DNA of 64,000 nucleotides. Origin: Nonomuraea typhae (lineage in GTDB: Bacteria > Actinomycetota > Actinomycetes > Streptosporangiales > Streptosporangiaceae). Below, piece by piece: positions 19,045 through 28,195 of this stretch (position 1 is the first letter of the stretch; every line of letters starts with the position of its first letter). The position numbers and the translations under genes are program-made. The notes below the pieces were generated by a model that did not search any database, was not told where the DNA came from, and saw nothing but the letters and a program-made list of their open reading frames with translations. The stretch is from NCBI RefSeq assembly GCF_009760925.1, contig NZ_VRLV01000017.1, forward strand, positions 167,848 through 231,847. Reading direction: 5' to 3'.

Positions 19045-19273
19045 CTCATATGGGCACCGGCGAGTCGCGCCGGGCCACACAACTGAAGATCAGAGACACT
19101 GAGAGCCCCCGCGTCCGTCAAGCACCATGCGACCCGCGACGCCTGCGGGCCGGTCCTCGGTAGTGGCTTCCGGTCAGGAACCGGGCGCTTCGATCGAAGA
19201 CCGGCGCTGCACCTAACGAGGGTGCCGGTGAGTAAAGAGGGCGCGGGAGACCGACCGACCAAGGAGGTCCCCC
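19045..19273 (+). promoter_or_regulatory. pnp leader region
   Basis: These 229 bases have no gene but several local inverted repeats, for example CCGGTCAGGAACCGG near 19165-19180 and CTTCGATCGAAG near 19188-19200. In actinomycetes and E. coli the pnp leader carries hairpins used for autoregulation by PNPase; the layout here suits that. It ends in AAGGAGGT before the pnp GTG. Confidence 0.4.
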
Positions 19274-21595
19274 GTGGAGGGTGTCCACACCGCCGAAGCC
19301 GTCATAGACAACGGCGCGTTCGGCACGCGCACGATCCGGTTCGAGACCGGGCGGCTGGCCCGCCAGGCCGCCGGTTCGGCTGTCGCCTATCTCGACAACG
19401 ACACGATGGTCCTGTCCGCGACCACCGCCTCGAAGTCGCCCAAGGAGAACTTCGACTTCTTCCCGCTCACGGTCGACGTCGAGGAGCGCATGTACGCCGC
19501 GGGCCGCATCCCCGGCTCGTTCTTCCGCCGTGAGGGCCGTCCCTCCGAGGACGCCATCCTCACCTGCCGCCTCATCGACCGCCCGCTGCGCCCCTCGTTC
19601 GTCAAGGGCCTGCGCAACGAGATCCAGGTCGTGGCCACCGTCATGGCGCTCAACCCCGAGCACCTGTACGACGTGGTCGCCATCAACGCCGCCTCGCTGT
19701 CCACGCAGCTGGCCGGGCTGCCGTTCTCCGGTCCGATCGGCGGCGTGCGCGTCGCGCTGATCGACGGCCAGTGGGTGGGCTTCCCGACCCACCAGGAGCT
19801 GGAGAAGGCCACCTTCGACATGGTCGTGGCCGGCCGCGTGCTCGACGACGGCGACGTCGCCATCATGATGGTCGAGGCCGAGTCCACCAAGGACACGCTG
19901 AAGCTGGTCGCCGACGGCGCCGTCGGGCCCACCGAGGAGACCATCGCGCAGGGTCTCGACGCGGCCAAGCCGTTCATCAAGGTGCTGTGCGAGGCGCAGA
20001 ACAAGATCGCCAAGGTCGCCGCCAAGGAGACCGCCGAGTACCCCGTCTTCCCCGACTACCAGGAAGACGCCTACGAGGCCGTCGAGGGCGCGATCAGGAG
20101 CGAGCTGGCCACCGCGCTCACCATCGCCGGCAAGCAGGAGCGCGAGAACGAGCTCGACCGCATCAAGGGCGTGCTGCTGGACAAGCTCGGCGAGGGCTTC
20201 GAGGGCCGCGAGAAGGAGCTGTCGGCCGCCTACCGCTCGGTCATGAAGAAGCTCATGCGCGAGCGCGTCGTCAAGGACGGCATCCGCATCGACGGCCGCG
20301 GCACCAAGGACATCCGCGCCCTGAGCGCCGAGGTCCACGTGATCCCGAGGGTGCACGGCTCGGCGCTGTTCGAGCGCGGCGAGACCCAGATCCTCGGCAT
20401 CACGACGCTGAACATGCTGCGCATGGAGCAGGTCATCGACACGCTCAACCCCGAGCGGACCAAGCGCTACATGCACAACTACAACTTCCCGCCGTACTCC
20501 ACCGGTGAGACCGGCCGCGTGGGCTCGCCCAAGCGCCGCGAGATCGGCCACGGCGCGCTGGCCGAGCGGGCGCTCATCCCGGTCCTGCCGACCCGCGAGG
20601 AGTTCCCCTACGCGATCCGCCAGGTCTCCGAGGCGCTCGGCTCCAACGGCTCCACCTCGATGGGCTCGGTCTGCGCCAGCACGATGGCGCTGCTGGACGC
20701 CGGTGTGCCGCTCAAGGAGATGGTCGCCGGCATCGCGATGGGTCTCATCGGCGAGGGCGACACCTACGTCACCCTGACCGACATCCTGGGCGCCGAGGAC
20801 GCCATGGGCGACATGGACTTCAAGGTCGCCGGCACCAAGGACCTCATCACCGCGCTCCAGCTCGACACCAAGCTCGACGGCATCCCGGCCTCGGTCCTGG
20901 CCGCCGCGCTGAAGCAGGCCAAGGGCGCGCGCCTGGCCATCCTCGACGTGATGCAGGAGGCGATCGACTCCCCGGCGGAGATGAACCCGACCGCGCCGCG
21001 CATCATCACCATCAAGGTCCCGGTCGACAAGATCGGCGAAGTCATCGGCCCCAAGGGCAAGATGATCAACCAGATCCAGGACGACACGGGCGCCGAGATC
21101 ACCATCGAGGACGACGGCACGATCTACATCGGCGCCACCGACGGCCCGTCCGCCGAGGCCGCCCGGTCCGCGATCAACGCCATCGCCAACCCGCACATGC
21201 CCGAGGTGGGCGAGCGTTACCTGGGCACGGTCGTCAAGATCGCCGCCTTCGGCGCGTTCATCTCGCTCATGCCGGGCAAGGACGGCCTCCTGCACGTCTC
21301 CCAGATCCGCAAGCTGCACGGCGGCAAGCGCATCGAGAACGTCGAGGACGTCATGAGCGTCGGGGAGAAGATCCAGGTCGAGATCGCCGAGATCGACGGC
21401 CGGGGCAAGCTCTCCCTGGTCCCGGTCGAGGTCATCGAGAAGGAGGCCGAGGAGAAGGCCGCGGCCCCCGCCGACGGCGCCCCGGCCGAGGCCGACGCCG
21501 CTGCGGCCGAGGACAAGCCGCGTGACGACAAGCCCCGCCGTACCCGCACGCGCACCCGCACGGTGCGCAACACGGAGGACGACCGGAACTCGTGA
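19274..21595 (+). CDS. pnp: Polyribonucleotide nucleotidyltransferase (PNPase)
   Basis: A 773-residue 3'-to-5' phosphorolytic exoribonuclease. The first RNase PH domain starts near residue 10 (RTIRFETGRLARQAAGSAV), FFPLTVDVEERMYAAGRIPG follows; an all-helical linker and the second RNase PH domain (YNFPPYSTGETGRVGSPKRR, ALGSNGSTSMGSVCASTMAL); KH domain GEVIGPKGKMINQIQDDTGA; S1 domain GTVVKIAAFGAFISLMPGKD. The tail is Ala/Glu then Arg-Thr rich, as in other actinomycetes. Its TGA overlaps the peptidase GTG. Confidence 0.97.
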   Translation: MEGVHTAEAVIDNGAFGTRTIRFETGRLARQAAGSAVAYLDNDTMVLSATTASKSPKENFDFFPLTVDVEERMYAAGRIPGSFFRREGRPSEDAILTCRLIDRPLRPSFVKGLRNEIQVVATVMALNPEHLYDVVAINAASLSTQLAGLPFSGPIGGVRVALIDGQWVGFPTHQELEKATFDMVVAGRVLDDGDVAIMMVEAESTKDTLKLVADGAVGPTEETIAQGLDAAKPFIKVLCEAQNKIAKVAAKETAEYPVFPDYQEDAYEAVEGAIRSELATALTIAGKQERENELDRIKGVLLDKLGEGFEGREKELSAAYRSVMKKLMRERVVKDGIRIDGRGTKDIRALSAEVHVIPRVHGSALFERGETQILGITTLNMLRMEQVIDTLNPERTKRYMHNYNFPPYSTGETGRVGSPKRREIGHGALAERALIPVLPTREEFPYAIRQVSEALGSNGSTSMGSVCASTMALLDAGVPLKEMVAGIAMGLIGEGDTYVTLTDILGAEDAMGDMDFKVAGTKDLITALQLDTKLDGIPASVLAAALKQAKGARLAILDVMQEAIDSPAEMNPTAPRIITIKVPVDKIGEVIGPKGKMINQIQDDTGAEITIEDDGTIYIGATDGPSAEAARSAINAIANPHMPEVGERYLGTVVKIAAFGAFISLMPGKDGLLHVSQIRKLHGGKRIENVEDVMSVGEKIQVEIAEIDGRGKLSLVPVEVIEKEAEEKAAAPADGAPAEADAAAAEDKPRDDKPRRTRTRTRTVRNTEDDRNS

Positions 21596-22902
21596 CGACT
21601 ACCACGCTGCATCCTGGAAAGGACGGTGCCGGGGTCGTCCAGCGCACCGTCCTCCCCGGTGGGCTGCGCGTGGTGACCGAGACCATGCCGACCGTGCGTT
21701 CCGTCGCGGTCGGCATGTGGGTCGGCATCGGCTCGCGTGACGAGGCCCCCGAGCACACCGGGGCCACCCACTTCCTGGAACACCTGCTGTTCAAGGGCAC
21801 GCCCACGCGGAACGCCATGGAGATCTCGGCGTCCGTCGAGGGCATCGGCGGGGAGATCAACGCCTTCACCGCCAAGGAGTACACCTGCTACTACGCGCGG
21901 GTCCTCGACGAGGACCTGCCGCTCGCGGTCGACGTGCTCGCCGACGTGGTGACCAGCTCGCTGATCACCGCGGAGGACGTCGAGTCCGAGCGAGGCGTCA
22001 TCCTCGAAGAGATCGCCATGCACGACGACGACCCGTCCGACGTGGTGCACGAGCAGTTCTCGGCCGCGTTGTACGGCGACTCGCCCATCGGACGCCCGAT
22101 CCTGGGCACGGTCGACTCGATCAACGCGCTCGGCCGTGAGCGCATCCTCGAGTACTACCAGCGCTACTACCGCCCGATGCGCACGGTCGTCTCCGTCGCC
22201 GGCAACATCCGCCACGAGCAGGTGGTGGAGCTGGTGGCCCGCGCCTACGAGCGGGCCGGCGCCCTGGGCGGTTCGCTGGAGTGCGCCCCGCCGCGCACCA
22301 GCGGCCCGGGCGCGGCGACCCACTCCGGCGTGCGGGTGATCGACCGCCCGACGGAGCAGGCCAACCTGGTGCTCGGCACCACCGGCATGTCGCGCACCGA
22401 CGATCGCCGCTTCGCCCTGGGCGTCCTGAACGCGGCGCTGGGCGGCGGCATGTCCTCGCGCCTGTTCCAGGAGATCAGGGAGAAGCGCGGCCTGGCCTAC
22501 TCGGCCTACTCCTACACCTCGGCCTACGCCGACACCGGCCAGTTCGGGATCTACGTGGGCTGCCTGCCCTCCAAGATCGACGACGTGCTCCAGATCTGCC
22601 GCGACGAGGTGGCTCGCGTGGTGGACGAGGGCCTGAGCGCCGAGGAGATCGTCCGCGGCAAGGGCCAGATGCGCGGCGGGCTGGTCCTCGGCCTGGAGGA
22701 CACCGGTTCGCGCATGTCCAGGATCGGCAAGAACGAGCTGGTCTACGACGAGCTCATGTCCGTGGACGAGGTCCTGGCCAGGATCGACGCGGTGACCCCG
22801 GAAGAGATCGCGGTGGTGGCCGCCGACGTCCTCAAACGCCCTCTGACCCTCGCGGTCATCGGGCCGTACGGAGACAAGGACTTCGCCCCGGCGATCGCCT
22901 GA
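21592..22902 (+). CDS. M16 family zinc peptidase (processing peptidase-like)
   Basis: A 436-residue M16 metallopeptidase. The inverted zinc motif HxxEH is HFLEH in THFLEHLLFKGTPTRNA (about residues 60-76), with the distal Glu in ERGVILEEIAMHDDDP. The C-terminal half has GGGMSSRLFQEIREKRGLAY SAYSY, the substrate-binding R-Y signature of active members. The start GTG overlaps the pnp stop as GTGA. The pnp-M16-dapB order is usual in actinomycetes; substrates are not established. A hairpin terminator follows. Confidence 0.92.
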   Translation: MTTTTLHPGKDGAGVVQRTVLPGGLRVVTETMPTVRSVAVGMWVGIGSRDEAPEHTGATHFLEHLLFKGTPTRNAMEISASVEGIGGEINAFTAKEYTCYYARVLDEDLPLAVDVLADVVTSSLITAEDVESERGVILEEIAMHDDDPSDVVHEQFSAALYGDSPIGRPILGTVDSINALGRERILEYYQRYYRPMRTVVSVAGNIRHEQVVELVARAYERAGALGGSLECAPPRTSGPGAATHSGVRVIDRPTEQANLVLGTTGMSRTDDRRFALGVLNAALGGGMSSRLFQEIREKRGLAYSAYSYTSAYADTGQFGIYVGCLPSKIDDVLQICRDEVARVVDEGLSAEEIVRGKGQMRGGLVLGLEDTGSRMSRIGKNELVYDELMSVDEVLARIDAVTPEEIAVVAADVLKRPLTLAVIGPYGDKDFAPAIA

Positions 22903-22913
22903 CAACGTGCTGA

Positions 22914-22946
22914 AAGCCCCGCACGGCCTGTGGCGGTGCGGGGCTT
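22914..22946 (+). terminator. Hairpin after M16 peptidase
   Basis: AAGCCCCGCAC (22914-22924) pairs perfectly with GTGCGGGGCTT (22936-22946) around an 11-base loop, 11 bases after the stop. A CTT and GCGTTCTT run follow. Confidence 0.85.
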
Positions 22947-23020
22947 GCGCGTTCTTGGGGAACGTCGGTGAGGCGGGTGGCGCGGGGGCGGCCTGCCGTA
23001 ACTCTTAGTAAAGTGAGCGC

Positions 23021-23758
23021 GTGATCAGAGTTGGGGTGTTGGGCGCTCGCGGACGGGTGGGCGTCGAGGTGTGCAAGGCGGTCGAGGCGGCCTCCGACAT
23101 GGAGCTCGTGGCCGCCGTCGACCAGGGCGACGACATCGAGAACCTGACCGGCGCCGAGGTGGTGGTGGACTTCACCCACCCCGACGTGGTCATGAAGAAC
23201 CTCGAATGGTGCATCTCCCACGGAATCCATCCGGTGGTGGGGACGACGGGGTTCGACGAGGAACGGCTGGCCGCCGTGCGCGGGTGGCTGGAGCGGTTCC
23301 CGGCGACGAACTGCCTGATCGCCCCCAACTTCGGCATCGCGGCGGTGCTCATGATGCACTTCGCCCAGCAGGCCGCCCGCTTCTTCGAGTCGGCCGAGAT
23401 CGTCGAGCTGCACCACCCGAACAAGGCCGACGCCCCCTCCGGCACCGCCCGCCGTACGGCTGAGCTGATCGCCGAGGCGCGCGCGAAGGCGGGCTCCGCG
23501 CCGATGCCGGACGCGACCACCACCGGGCTCGACGGCGCGCGCGGCGCGGACGTCGGCGGCGTGCGCGTTCACGCGGTACGGCTGGCCGGCCTGATCGCCC
23601 ACCAGGAGGTGCTGCTGGGCGGTGACGGCGAGACGCTCACGATCCGGCACGACACGATGAACCGGGCGGCGTTCACCCCGGGCGTGCTGCTGGGCGTGCG
23701 GCGGGTGCGTGAGGTGCCGGGGCTGACCGTCGGGCTGGAGCACCTGCTCGACCTCTGA
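23021..23758 (+). CDS. dapB: 4-hydroxy-tetrahydrodipicolinate reductase
   Basis: A 245-residue enzyme of the lysine/diaminopimelate pathway, reducing HTPA with NAD(P)H. RVGVLGARGRVGVEVC is the nucleotide-binding loop, VVDFTHPDVVMKNLEWC and GIHPVVGTTGFDEERL follow, and ELHHPNKADAPSGTA is the catalytic signature. The C-terminal strand ends GVRRVREVPGLTVGLEHLLD. GTG start at 23021. Its usual neighbours thyX/dapA are not next; dapA is 30.6 kb downstream. Confidence 0.96.
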   Translation: MIRVGVLGARGRVGVEVCKAVEAASDMELVAAVDQGDDIENLTGAEVVVDFTHPDVVMKNLEWCISHGIHPVVGTTGFDEERLAAVRGWLERFPATNCLIAPNFGIAAVLMMHFAQQAARFFESAEIVELHHPNKADAPSGTARRTAELIAEARAKAGSAPMPDATTTGLDGARGADVGGVRVHAVRLAGLIAHQEVLLGGDGETLTIRHDTMNRAAFTPGVLLGVRRVREVPGLTVGLEHLLDL

Positions 23759-23770
23759 GTGTCCCCTGGG

Positions 23771-23805
23771 ACGGCGTGCCCGCGTCCGGGACGCGGGCAC
23801 GCCGT
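23771..23805 (+). terminator. Hairpin after dapB
   Basis: ACGGCGTGCCCGCGT (23771-23785) pairs with ACGCGGGCACGCCGT (23791-23805) around CCGGG, a perfect 15-bp stem 13 bases after dapB. It closes the core-gene block. Confidence 0.85.
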
Positions 23806-23898
23806 GCGGAGGGGTTCCCGGCTCCGCACAAGCCAGGTACGCGATCATCACACTAAACGCACGCGACACAGTGCGGTGGAACATGAGACCGTGTCGCC

Positions 23899-24384
23899 AT
23901 GGTGCGATGGGCGAAACCGGGGGAGCTCGCCCGGCTGGTCGAGGTCGAGCAGGCGGCGGACGGGCTGTTCGTGCAGGTGGGGATAGAGTTTCCGCCCGGC
24001 ACGACGATGGTCGAGGAGGCGGGTGACCTCGGTTCCGTGCTGGTCGAGGGTGAGCCCGCGGCGGGGTTCGCGATGGTCGGCTGGGCCGACGGGAATGTCC
24101 ATCTCGACCAGCTGGCGGTGCATCCGGAGCGGATGCGGCAGGGGATCGGCGGGCGGCTCGTGGCGGCCGTGCTCGATCATGCGCGGGCCGTGGGGGCGCC
24201 GGCGGTCACGCTCACGACGTTCCGGGACGTGCCGTGGAACGCTCCGTGGTACGCGCGGCACGGGTTCGCCACGCTGGACGCGGCGGCGTGGGGGCCCGAG
24301 GTGCGCAAGATCGTCGAGCATGAGCGGGACCTCGGCATCGAGGTGGCCCCGCGCGTGGTGATGCGGGCCGAGCTGGGTCGATAG
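23899..24384 (+). CDS. GNAT family N-acetyltransferase
   Basis: A 161-residue acetyltransferase. HLDQLAVHPERMRQGIGGRL (about residues 69-88) is the acetyl-CoA motif A (Q/R-x-x-G-x-G/A), followed by a helix and VTLTTFRDVPWNAPWYARHGF, a typical motif B with the N-x-x-W-Y-x-x-x-G-F pattern. The substrate is unknown. It ends 9 bases before tenA, so the two are likely cotranscribed. Confidence 0.85.
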   Translation: MVRWAKPGELARLVEVEQAADGLFVQVGIEFPPGTTMVEEAGDLGSVLVEGEPAAGFAMVGWADGNVHLDQLAVHPERMRQGIGGRLVAAVLDHARAVGAPAVTLTTFRDVPWNAPWYARHGFATLDAAAWGPEVRKIVEHERDLGIEVAPRVVMRAELGR

Positions 24385-24393
24385 CCTGGGTGG

Positions 24394-25056
24394 GTGAGCC
24401 GGTTCCGTGAAGAGTTGTGGCAGGTCGTGGGCGGGGTCTATGAGCAGATCGCGGCCCACCCGTTCCTCACGGGACTGACCGACGGGTCGTTGCCCCGGGA
24501 GGCGTTCCGCCACTATGTGGTGCAGGAGGCGCATTTCCTGCCCGACTACGCTCGCGCGCAGGCGGCCGTGGCGGCGCGGGCGCCGGATCCGGCGGCGGTG
24601 CAGACCTTCGCCCGCGACGCGGCCATGACGGTCGAGGTCGAGCACAGCCTGGTGGCCGAATTGCTGGCGGCGTTCGGGCTGGAGGAGGCGGACGCGCGCA
24701 AGGTGCCCGCGGGTCCGGCGACCGTCGGCTACGCGTCCTACCTGGTCCGGACCTGTTCGCTGGGGACCTTCGGCGAGGCGCTGGGCGCGCTGGTGCCCTG
24801 TTACTGGTTCTACGCCCGGATCGGGGAGGCGCTGCTGCGGCGTTCGTCGCCGGATCCGCTCTACGCCTGGTGGATCGAGACGTACGGCGCGCAGGCATAC
24901 CAGGAGACCGTGGCCGAGGCCCTCGACCTGCTCGACGGGCTGCCGCTCGGCGCCGACGAGCGGGAGCGGCTGCTGGAGAAGGCGTTGACCACGGCCCGGT
25001 TCGAGTGGATGTTCTGGGATGCCGCCTGGCGCCGGGAGGGCTGGCCATGCGGCTGA
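24394..25056 (+). CDS. tenA: TenA family protein (aminopyrimidine aminohydrolase-like)
   Basis: A 220-residue helical TenA protein. HPFLTGLTDGSLPREAFRHY and VVQEAHFLPDYARA open it; ALVPCYWFYARIGEAL (about residues 130-145) holds the catalytic Cys of TenA-C enzymes; FEWMFWDAAWRREGW has the C-terminal catalytic Glu. These enzymes salvage thiamin pyrimidines. No other thiamin gene or TPP riboswitch is near, so the physiological substrate is open. GTG start. The last 10 bases overlap the PucR gene. Confidence 0.85.
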   Translation: MSRFREELWQVVGGVYEQIAAHPFLTGLTDGSLPREAFRHYVVQEAHFLPDYARAQAAVAARAPDPAAVQTFARDAAMTVEVEHSLVAELLAAFGLEEADARKVPAGPATVGYASYLVRTCSLGTFGEALGALVPCYWFYARIGEALLRRSSPDPLYAWWIETYGAQAYQETVAEALDLLDGLPLGADERERLLEKALTTARFEWMFWDAAWRREGWPCG

Positions 25057-26555
25057 GGGAGCTGGTCCAGGCCGATCACCTCGCGTTGAAGGTGCTGACC
25101 GGGCACGATCTGCTCGACCGGCAGGTGCGCGGCGTGTCCACGACGGACCTGGCCGAGCCGTCCAGGTTCGTGAAGCCGGGGGAGTTGGTGCTGACGGAGC
25201 TGACCTGGCACACCGGCGCCGACTCATCCCGAAATTTCGTGAAGGCGCTGGGTGATGTGGCGGCGCTCGTCTCCGGCACCGCGCTCAAGGGCGTCCCCCT
25301 CGACCTGATCGACGCCTGCGCCGAGGCCGGGCTGCCCCTGCTCACCCTGCCCGTCGAGGTGCCCTTCAGCCACGTCACCGAGCACGTCCTGCGCACGCTG
25401 ATCACCGAGCTCGGCAGCGCGCCCCGCAGCCGGTACGGCTCCCGCCGCCGCCTAGCCAGCACGCTGGTGGACGGCGGCAGCCTCACCAAGGTGGTCACCG
25501 CGGTCGCCGGGGAACTGGACGTGCCCTGCTGGGTGATGTCGCCGACCGGCCGGGTCGTCGTCGGCTCCCAGCCGCTGTCCGAGGAGGAGCGCGTCCGCCT
25601 GGCCCGCACCTTCCTCACCGCCCGCCACCTGCCGGGGATGGTCGGCGGGCTGTCGGTCTTCCCGATCAGCAAGGGCGCCCCGCACCGGATCGCGAACTGG
25701 TTCCTGGCCTACGCCGGCCAGCAGGCGCAGGGCGACAACGAGGATCTCGTCGTGGAGCTGGCGGCGCTGGTGGCGTTGGAGCGCTCCCGGCTGGAGGCGG
25801 CCCAGCGGATCGAGCGGCGCGTGTTCGACCAGCTCCTGGAGCTGCTGGAATCCGGGGACGCGGCGCTGCCCGGCGTGGTCTCCCGGCTGCACACGCTGCA
25901 CGTGGAGACCGAGCACGGGTTGCTGGTGGTCGCCCTGTCCGTGGCCGGCGGTGACGACGTGGGCGTCGCCGTACTCGATGAGCTGCTGCGGCCGCTCGCG
26001 CCCGGGATCGTCACCGCGGCCGACGGCGCGGCGATCGCGCTGGTGCCGCTGGCCGGGAACACCGCGCGGGAGCTGACCGAGCACGTCCTGGCCGGCGCGC
26101 GGCGGCTGGAGGCGGGGCTGGGCGAGGGGCGGATCGCGCTGGGCGTCAGCAACGTGACCACCGGACCGGCGGCGCTCAGCGGGCTGATCGAGGAGGCCAG
26201 GCACGCGCGGGCGCTGGCGGCGCTGAGCGGCGAGCGGGTCAGCGTGATCACCGGTGACGACGTGAGCTCGCACCGCACGCTGCTGGCGGCGATTCCGCCG
26301 GATCTGCGGCGGTCGTTCCGGACGCGGCTGCTGGGGGCGCTGGAAGCCTACGACGCGGCCAACCAGACGGACCTGCTGGAGACCCTCCAGGCGTTCCTGG
26401 AGGAGTCGGGCAACTGGACCGCCACCGCCGAACGCCTGCACGTGCACGTCAACACACTGCGCTACCGGATCAAGCGCGTCGAAGAGCTCACCGGCCGCTC
26501 GCTGAACTCCTGGGACGAACGCGTGGACTTCATGCTGGCCGTGCGCATGCGCTAG
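25047..26555 (+). CDS. PucR family transcriptional regulator
   Basis: A 502-residue regulator. The N-terminal PucR (purine catabolism) domain runs from MRLRELVQADHLALKVLTGH to about residue 120 (with VSTTDLAEPSRFVKPGELVL), a GAF/GGDEF-like central region follows, and the C-terminal helix-turn-helix is WTATAERLHVHVNTLRYRIK. ATG at 25047 overlaps the tenA end and has GGGAGGG upstream. PucR proteins sense purine or related metabolites; the purine operon at 27-31 kb is a plausible target, but no binding test is possible here. Stop overlaps the convergent HxlR stop. Confidence 0.88.
   Translation: MRLRELVQADHLALKVLTGHDLLDRQVRGVSTTDLAEPSRFVKPGELVLTELTWHTGADSSRNFVKALGDVAALVSGTALKGVPLDLIDACAEAGLPLLTLPVEVPFSHVTEHVLRTLITELGSAPRSRYGSRRRLASTLVDGGSLTKVVTAVAGELDVPCWVMSPTGRVVVGSQPLSEEERVRLARTFLTARHLPGMVGGLSVFPISKGAPHRIANWFLAYAGQQAQGDNEDLVVELAALVALERSRLEAAQRIERRVFDQLLELLESGDAALPGVVSRLHTLHVETEHGLLVVALSVAGGDDVGVAVLDELLRPLAPGIVTAADGAAIALVPLAGNTARELTEHVLAGARRLEAGLGEGRIALGVSNVTTGPAALSGLIEEARHARALAALSGERVSVITGDDVSSHRTLLAAIPPDLRRSFRTRLLGALEAYDAANQTDLLETLQAFLEESGNWTATAERLHVHVNTLRYRIKRVEELTGRSLNSWDERVDFMLAVRMR
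25231..25238. repeat. GAAATTTC palindromic word, copy 2
   Basis: GAAATTTC within the PucR gene, with context CGACTCATCCCGAAATTTCG. The left flank CGACTCATCC is shared exactly with the copy at 29562 in adeC, although the genes, strands and frames differ. Confidence 0.65.
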
Positions 26556-27193
26556 AGGTGCACCATCTCGATCAGTTGCTTCAGCAGGCCCGGGTCCCCG
26601 GTCAGGCGCACGTGCCCGGCGGCGATCGCCTCGTCGGGGGTGAGCTCGCGGGCCAGCACCGACTTGAACTGCGGCTCGGCCTCGATGACCAGGTCCGGGC
26701 GGACGGCGGGGCCTTCGTTGACGGTCAGCGAGCCGTCCTCCACGACGATGGCCAGCACGATCTCGCCGATCCGCAGCTCGTAGCCCGCCCGGACGCCGAG
26801 CGCGGCCTCGGGGCGGAAAGCGCTGCGGATGCCCATGATCAGCAGCTCCGGCGTGATGATCTCGCCGGGCCGGGGCTCGCCGAGCGCGCGGGCGCCCCAG
26901 CGGCCGAGCATCAGCACGATCGGCTCCAGCTCGCGGCCGGAGGGGGTGAGCTCGTAGACGACCGAGCCGTCGGGCCGGGGCAGGACGCGGCGATGGATGA
27001 TCCCCGCCGCCTCCATCTCCTTCAGCCGGGCCGAGAGGATGTTGGTCGGGATCTTGGGCAGCCCTTTGCGCAGGTCCGTGTAGCGGCGGGGGCCCACGAA
27101 CAGGTCCCTGACGATGAGCAGGGCCCAGCGTTCGCCGACCATCTCGAGGGCCCGCGCCAGGCCGCAGTACTGCCCGTACTCCCGTTTCCCCAT
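26552..27193 (-). CDS. HxlR family regulator with SCP2-like C-terminal domain
   Basis: A 213-residue protein. Residues 1-95 form an HxlR winged helix: YCGLARALEMVGERWALLIV RDL, YTDLRKGLPKIPTNILSARL, YELTPSGREL. The remainder (about 110-210, ending AGHVRLTGDPGLLKQLIEMV) resembles a sterol carrier protein 2-type domain, a known actinobacterial combination that may bind a hydrophobic ligand. ATG at 27193 is preferred to TTG at 27208. It lies immediately downstream of the deaminase genes on the same strand, 15 bases after, so it may be last in the purine operon. Confidence 0.85.
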   Translation of the reverse strand: MGKREYGQYCGLARALEMVGERWALLIVRDLFVGPRRYTDLRKGLPKIPTNILSARLKEMEAAGIIHRRVLPRPDGSVVYELTPSGRELEPIVLMLGRWGARALGEPRPGEIITPELLIMGIRSAFRPEAALGVRAGYELRIGEIVLAIVVEDGSLTVNEGPAVRPDLVIEAEPQFKSVLARELTPDEAIAAGHVRLTGDPGLLKQLIEMVHL

Positions 27194-27208
27194 ACTTGTT
27201 TTTAGCAA
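27194..27208. promoter_or_regulatory. Possible HxlR operator at its own start
   Basis: On the minus strand TTAGTTGCTAAAAACAAGT precedes the HxlR ATG; TTAG-TTG-CTAA is a small inverted repeat. HxlR operators are commonly short AT-rich inverted repeats at the gene's own promoter. The stop of the deaminase gene overlaps this site, so an internal promoter is implied. Confidence 0.35.
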
Positions 27209-28195
27209 CTAAGGGGCGTAGGCGTCCACTTCGGCCAGGTAGGCGTCCTTGACGTGCCGCGGCAGCCAGGTGATCTCGAAGGCGTTGCGCTGCAGCTGCC
27301 TGAGATCCTCCTCGGGGAAGTTGAGCACCTCGAGGTTCTCGGCCACGTAACCCATGAAGTAGGCCGGGTCGTCGGAGTTGATCGTGACCCGGACGCCCAG
27401 GTCGAGCAGCTTGCGGATGCCCTCGATCTTCATCGAGTCGGTGACGTAGCCGTTGGAGATCGGGCAGCAGGTCAGCCCGATGCCCTTGTCCAGGATCTCG
27501 TCGACCAGCCGCGGGTCCTCCAGGATGTTCACCCCGTGATCCACCCGGTTGACCCCGATGTCCTGGATCGCCTGGCGGATGTGCTCGACAGAATTGTCCT
27601 GGTCCACGTCGCAGTGCATGGTCAGCAGGTACCCCTCCTGCCGCGCCCGCTCGTACACCGCGGCGAACTTGGCCGGCGGGTTGCCCTTCTCATCGGAGTC
27701 CAGGCCGATGCCGGCGATCCACTCCTTGTAGGGCAGCGACTCCAGCAGCGTCGCCATCGCGTACTCGGCCTGGAAGTCGCGCAGGAAGCACATGATGAGC
27801 TGGGCCCGCACGTCGAGCTGGCTCTCGGCGTCGATGAGCGCCCGCCGCAGCCCGCGGATCACCACGTCGAACGGCACGCCGCGCGAGGTGTGCGCCTGCG
27901 GGTCGAAGAAGATCTCCGCGTACCGGACGTTCTGCTCCTTGGCCCTGCGCAGGTATCCCATGGCCAGGTCGTAGAAGTCGGGCTCGGTGCGCAGCACCCC
28001 CATGCCCTCGTAGTAGATCTTGAGGAACGACGGCAGGGAGTCGAAGTCGTAGGCCGCCCGCATCTCCTCGACGCTCCGGTACGGCAGGGCGATCCCGTTG
28101 CGCCGGGCCAGCTCGAACTTGAGCTCCGGCTCCAGCGTCCCCTCGATGTGCAGGTGAAGCTCGCACTTGGGCAGCCCGGCGATGAACTCACTCAC
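27209..28195 (-). CDS. Adenine deaminase, adenosine deaminase-like type (type 2)
   Basis: A 328-residue zinc hydrolase of the ADD superfamily. ELHLHIEGTLEPELKFELAR gives the metal-binding HxH at residues 14 and 16; YAEIFFDPQAHTSRGV, HCDVDQDNSVEHIRQA, RVDHGVNI and TINSDDPAYFMGY follow. The HIEGTLEPEL and FFDPQ-HT features are those of the adenine-deaminating subgroup rather than adenosine deaminase, converting adenine to hypoxanthine. GTG at 28195 overlaps the adeC stop as GTGA. This is the second, non-homologous adenine deaminase in the same operon. Confidence 0.82.
   Translation of the reverse strand: MSEFIAGLPKCELHLHIEGTLEPELKFELARRNGIALPYRSVEEMRAAYDFDSLPSFLKIYYEGMGVLRTEPDFYDLAMGYLRRAKEQNVRYAEIFFDPQAHTSRGVPFDVVIRGLRRALIDAESQLDVRAQLIMCFLRDFQAEYAMATLLESLPYKEWIAGIGLDSDEKGNPPAKFAAVYERARQEGYLLTMHCDVDQDNSVEHIRQAIQDIGVNRVDHGVNILEDPRLVDEILDKGIGLTCCPISNGYVTDSMKIEGIRKLLDLGVRVTINSDDPAYFMGYVAENLEVLNFPEEDLRQLQRNAFEITWLPRHVKDAYLAEVDAYAP

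Noticed and set aside
24385..24393. TPP riboswitch before tenA
   Set aside because: The GNAT gene ends 9 bases upstream, leaving no room, and no aptamer signature is seen.
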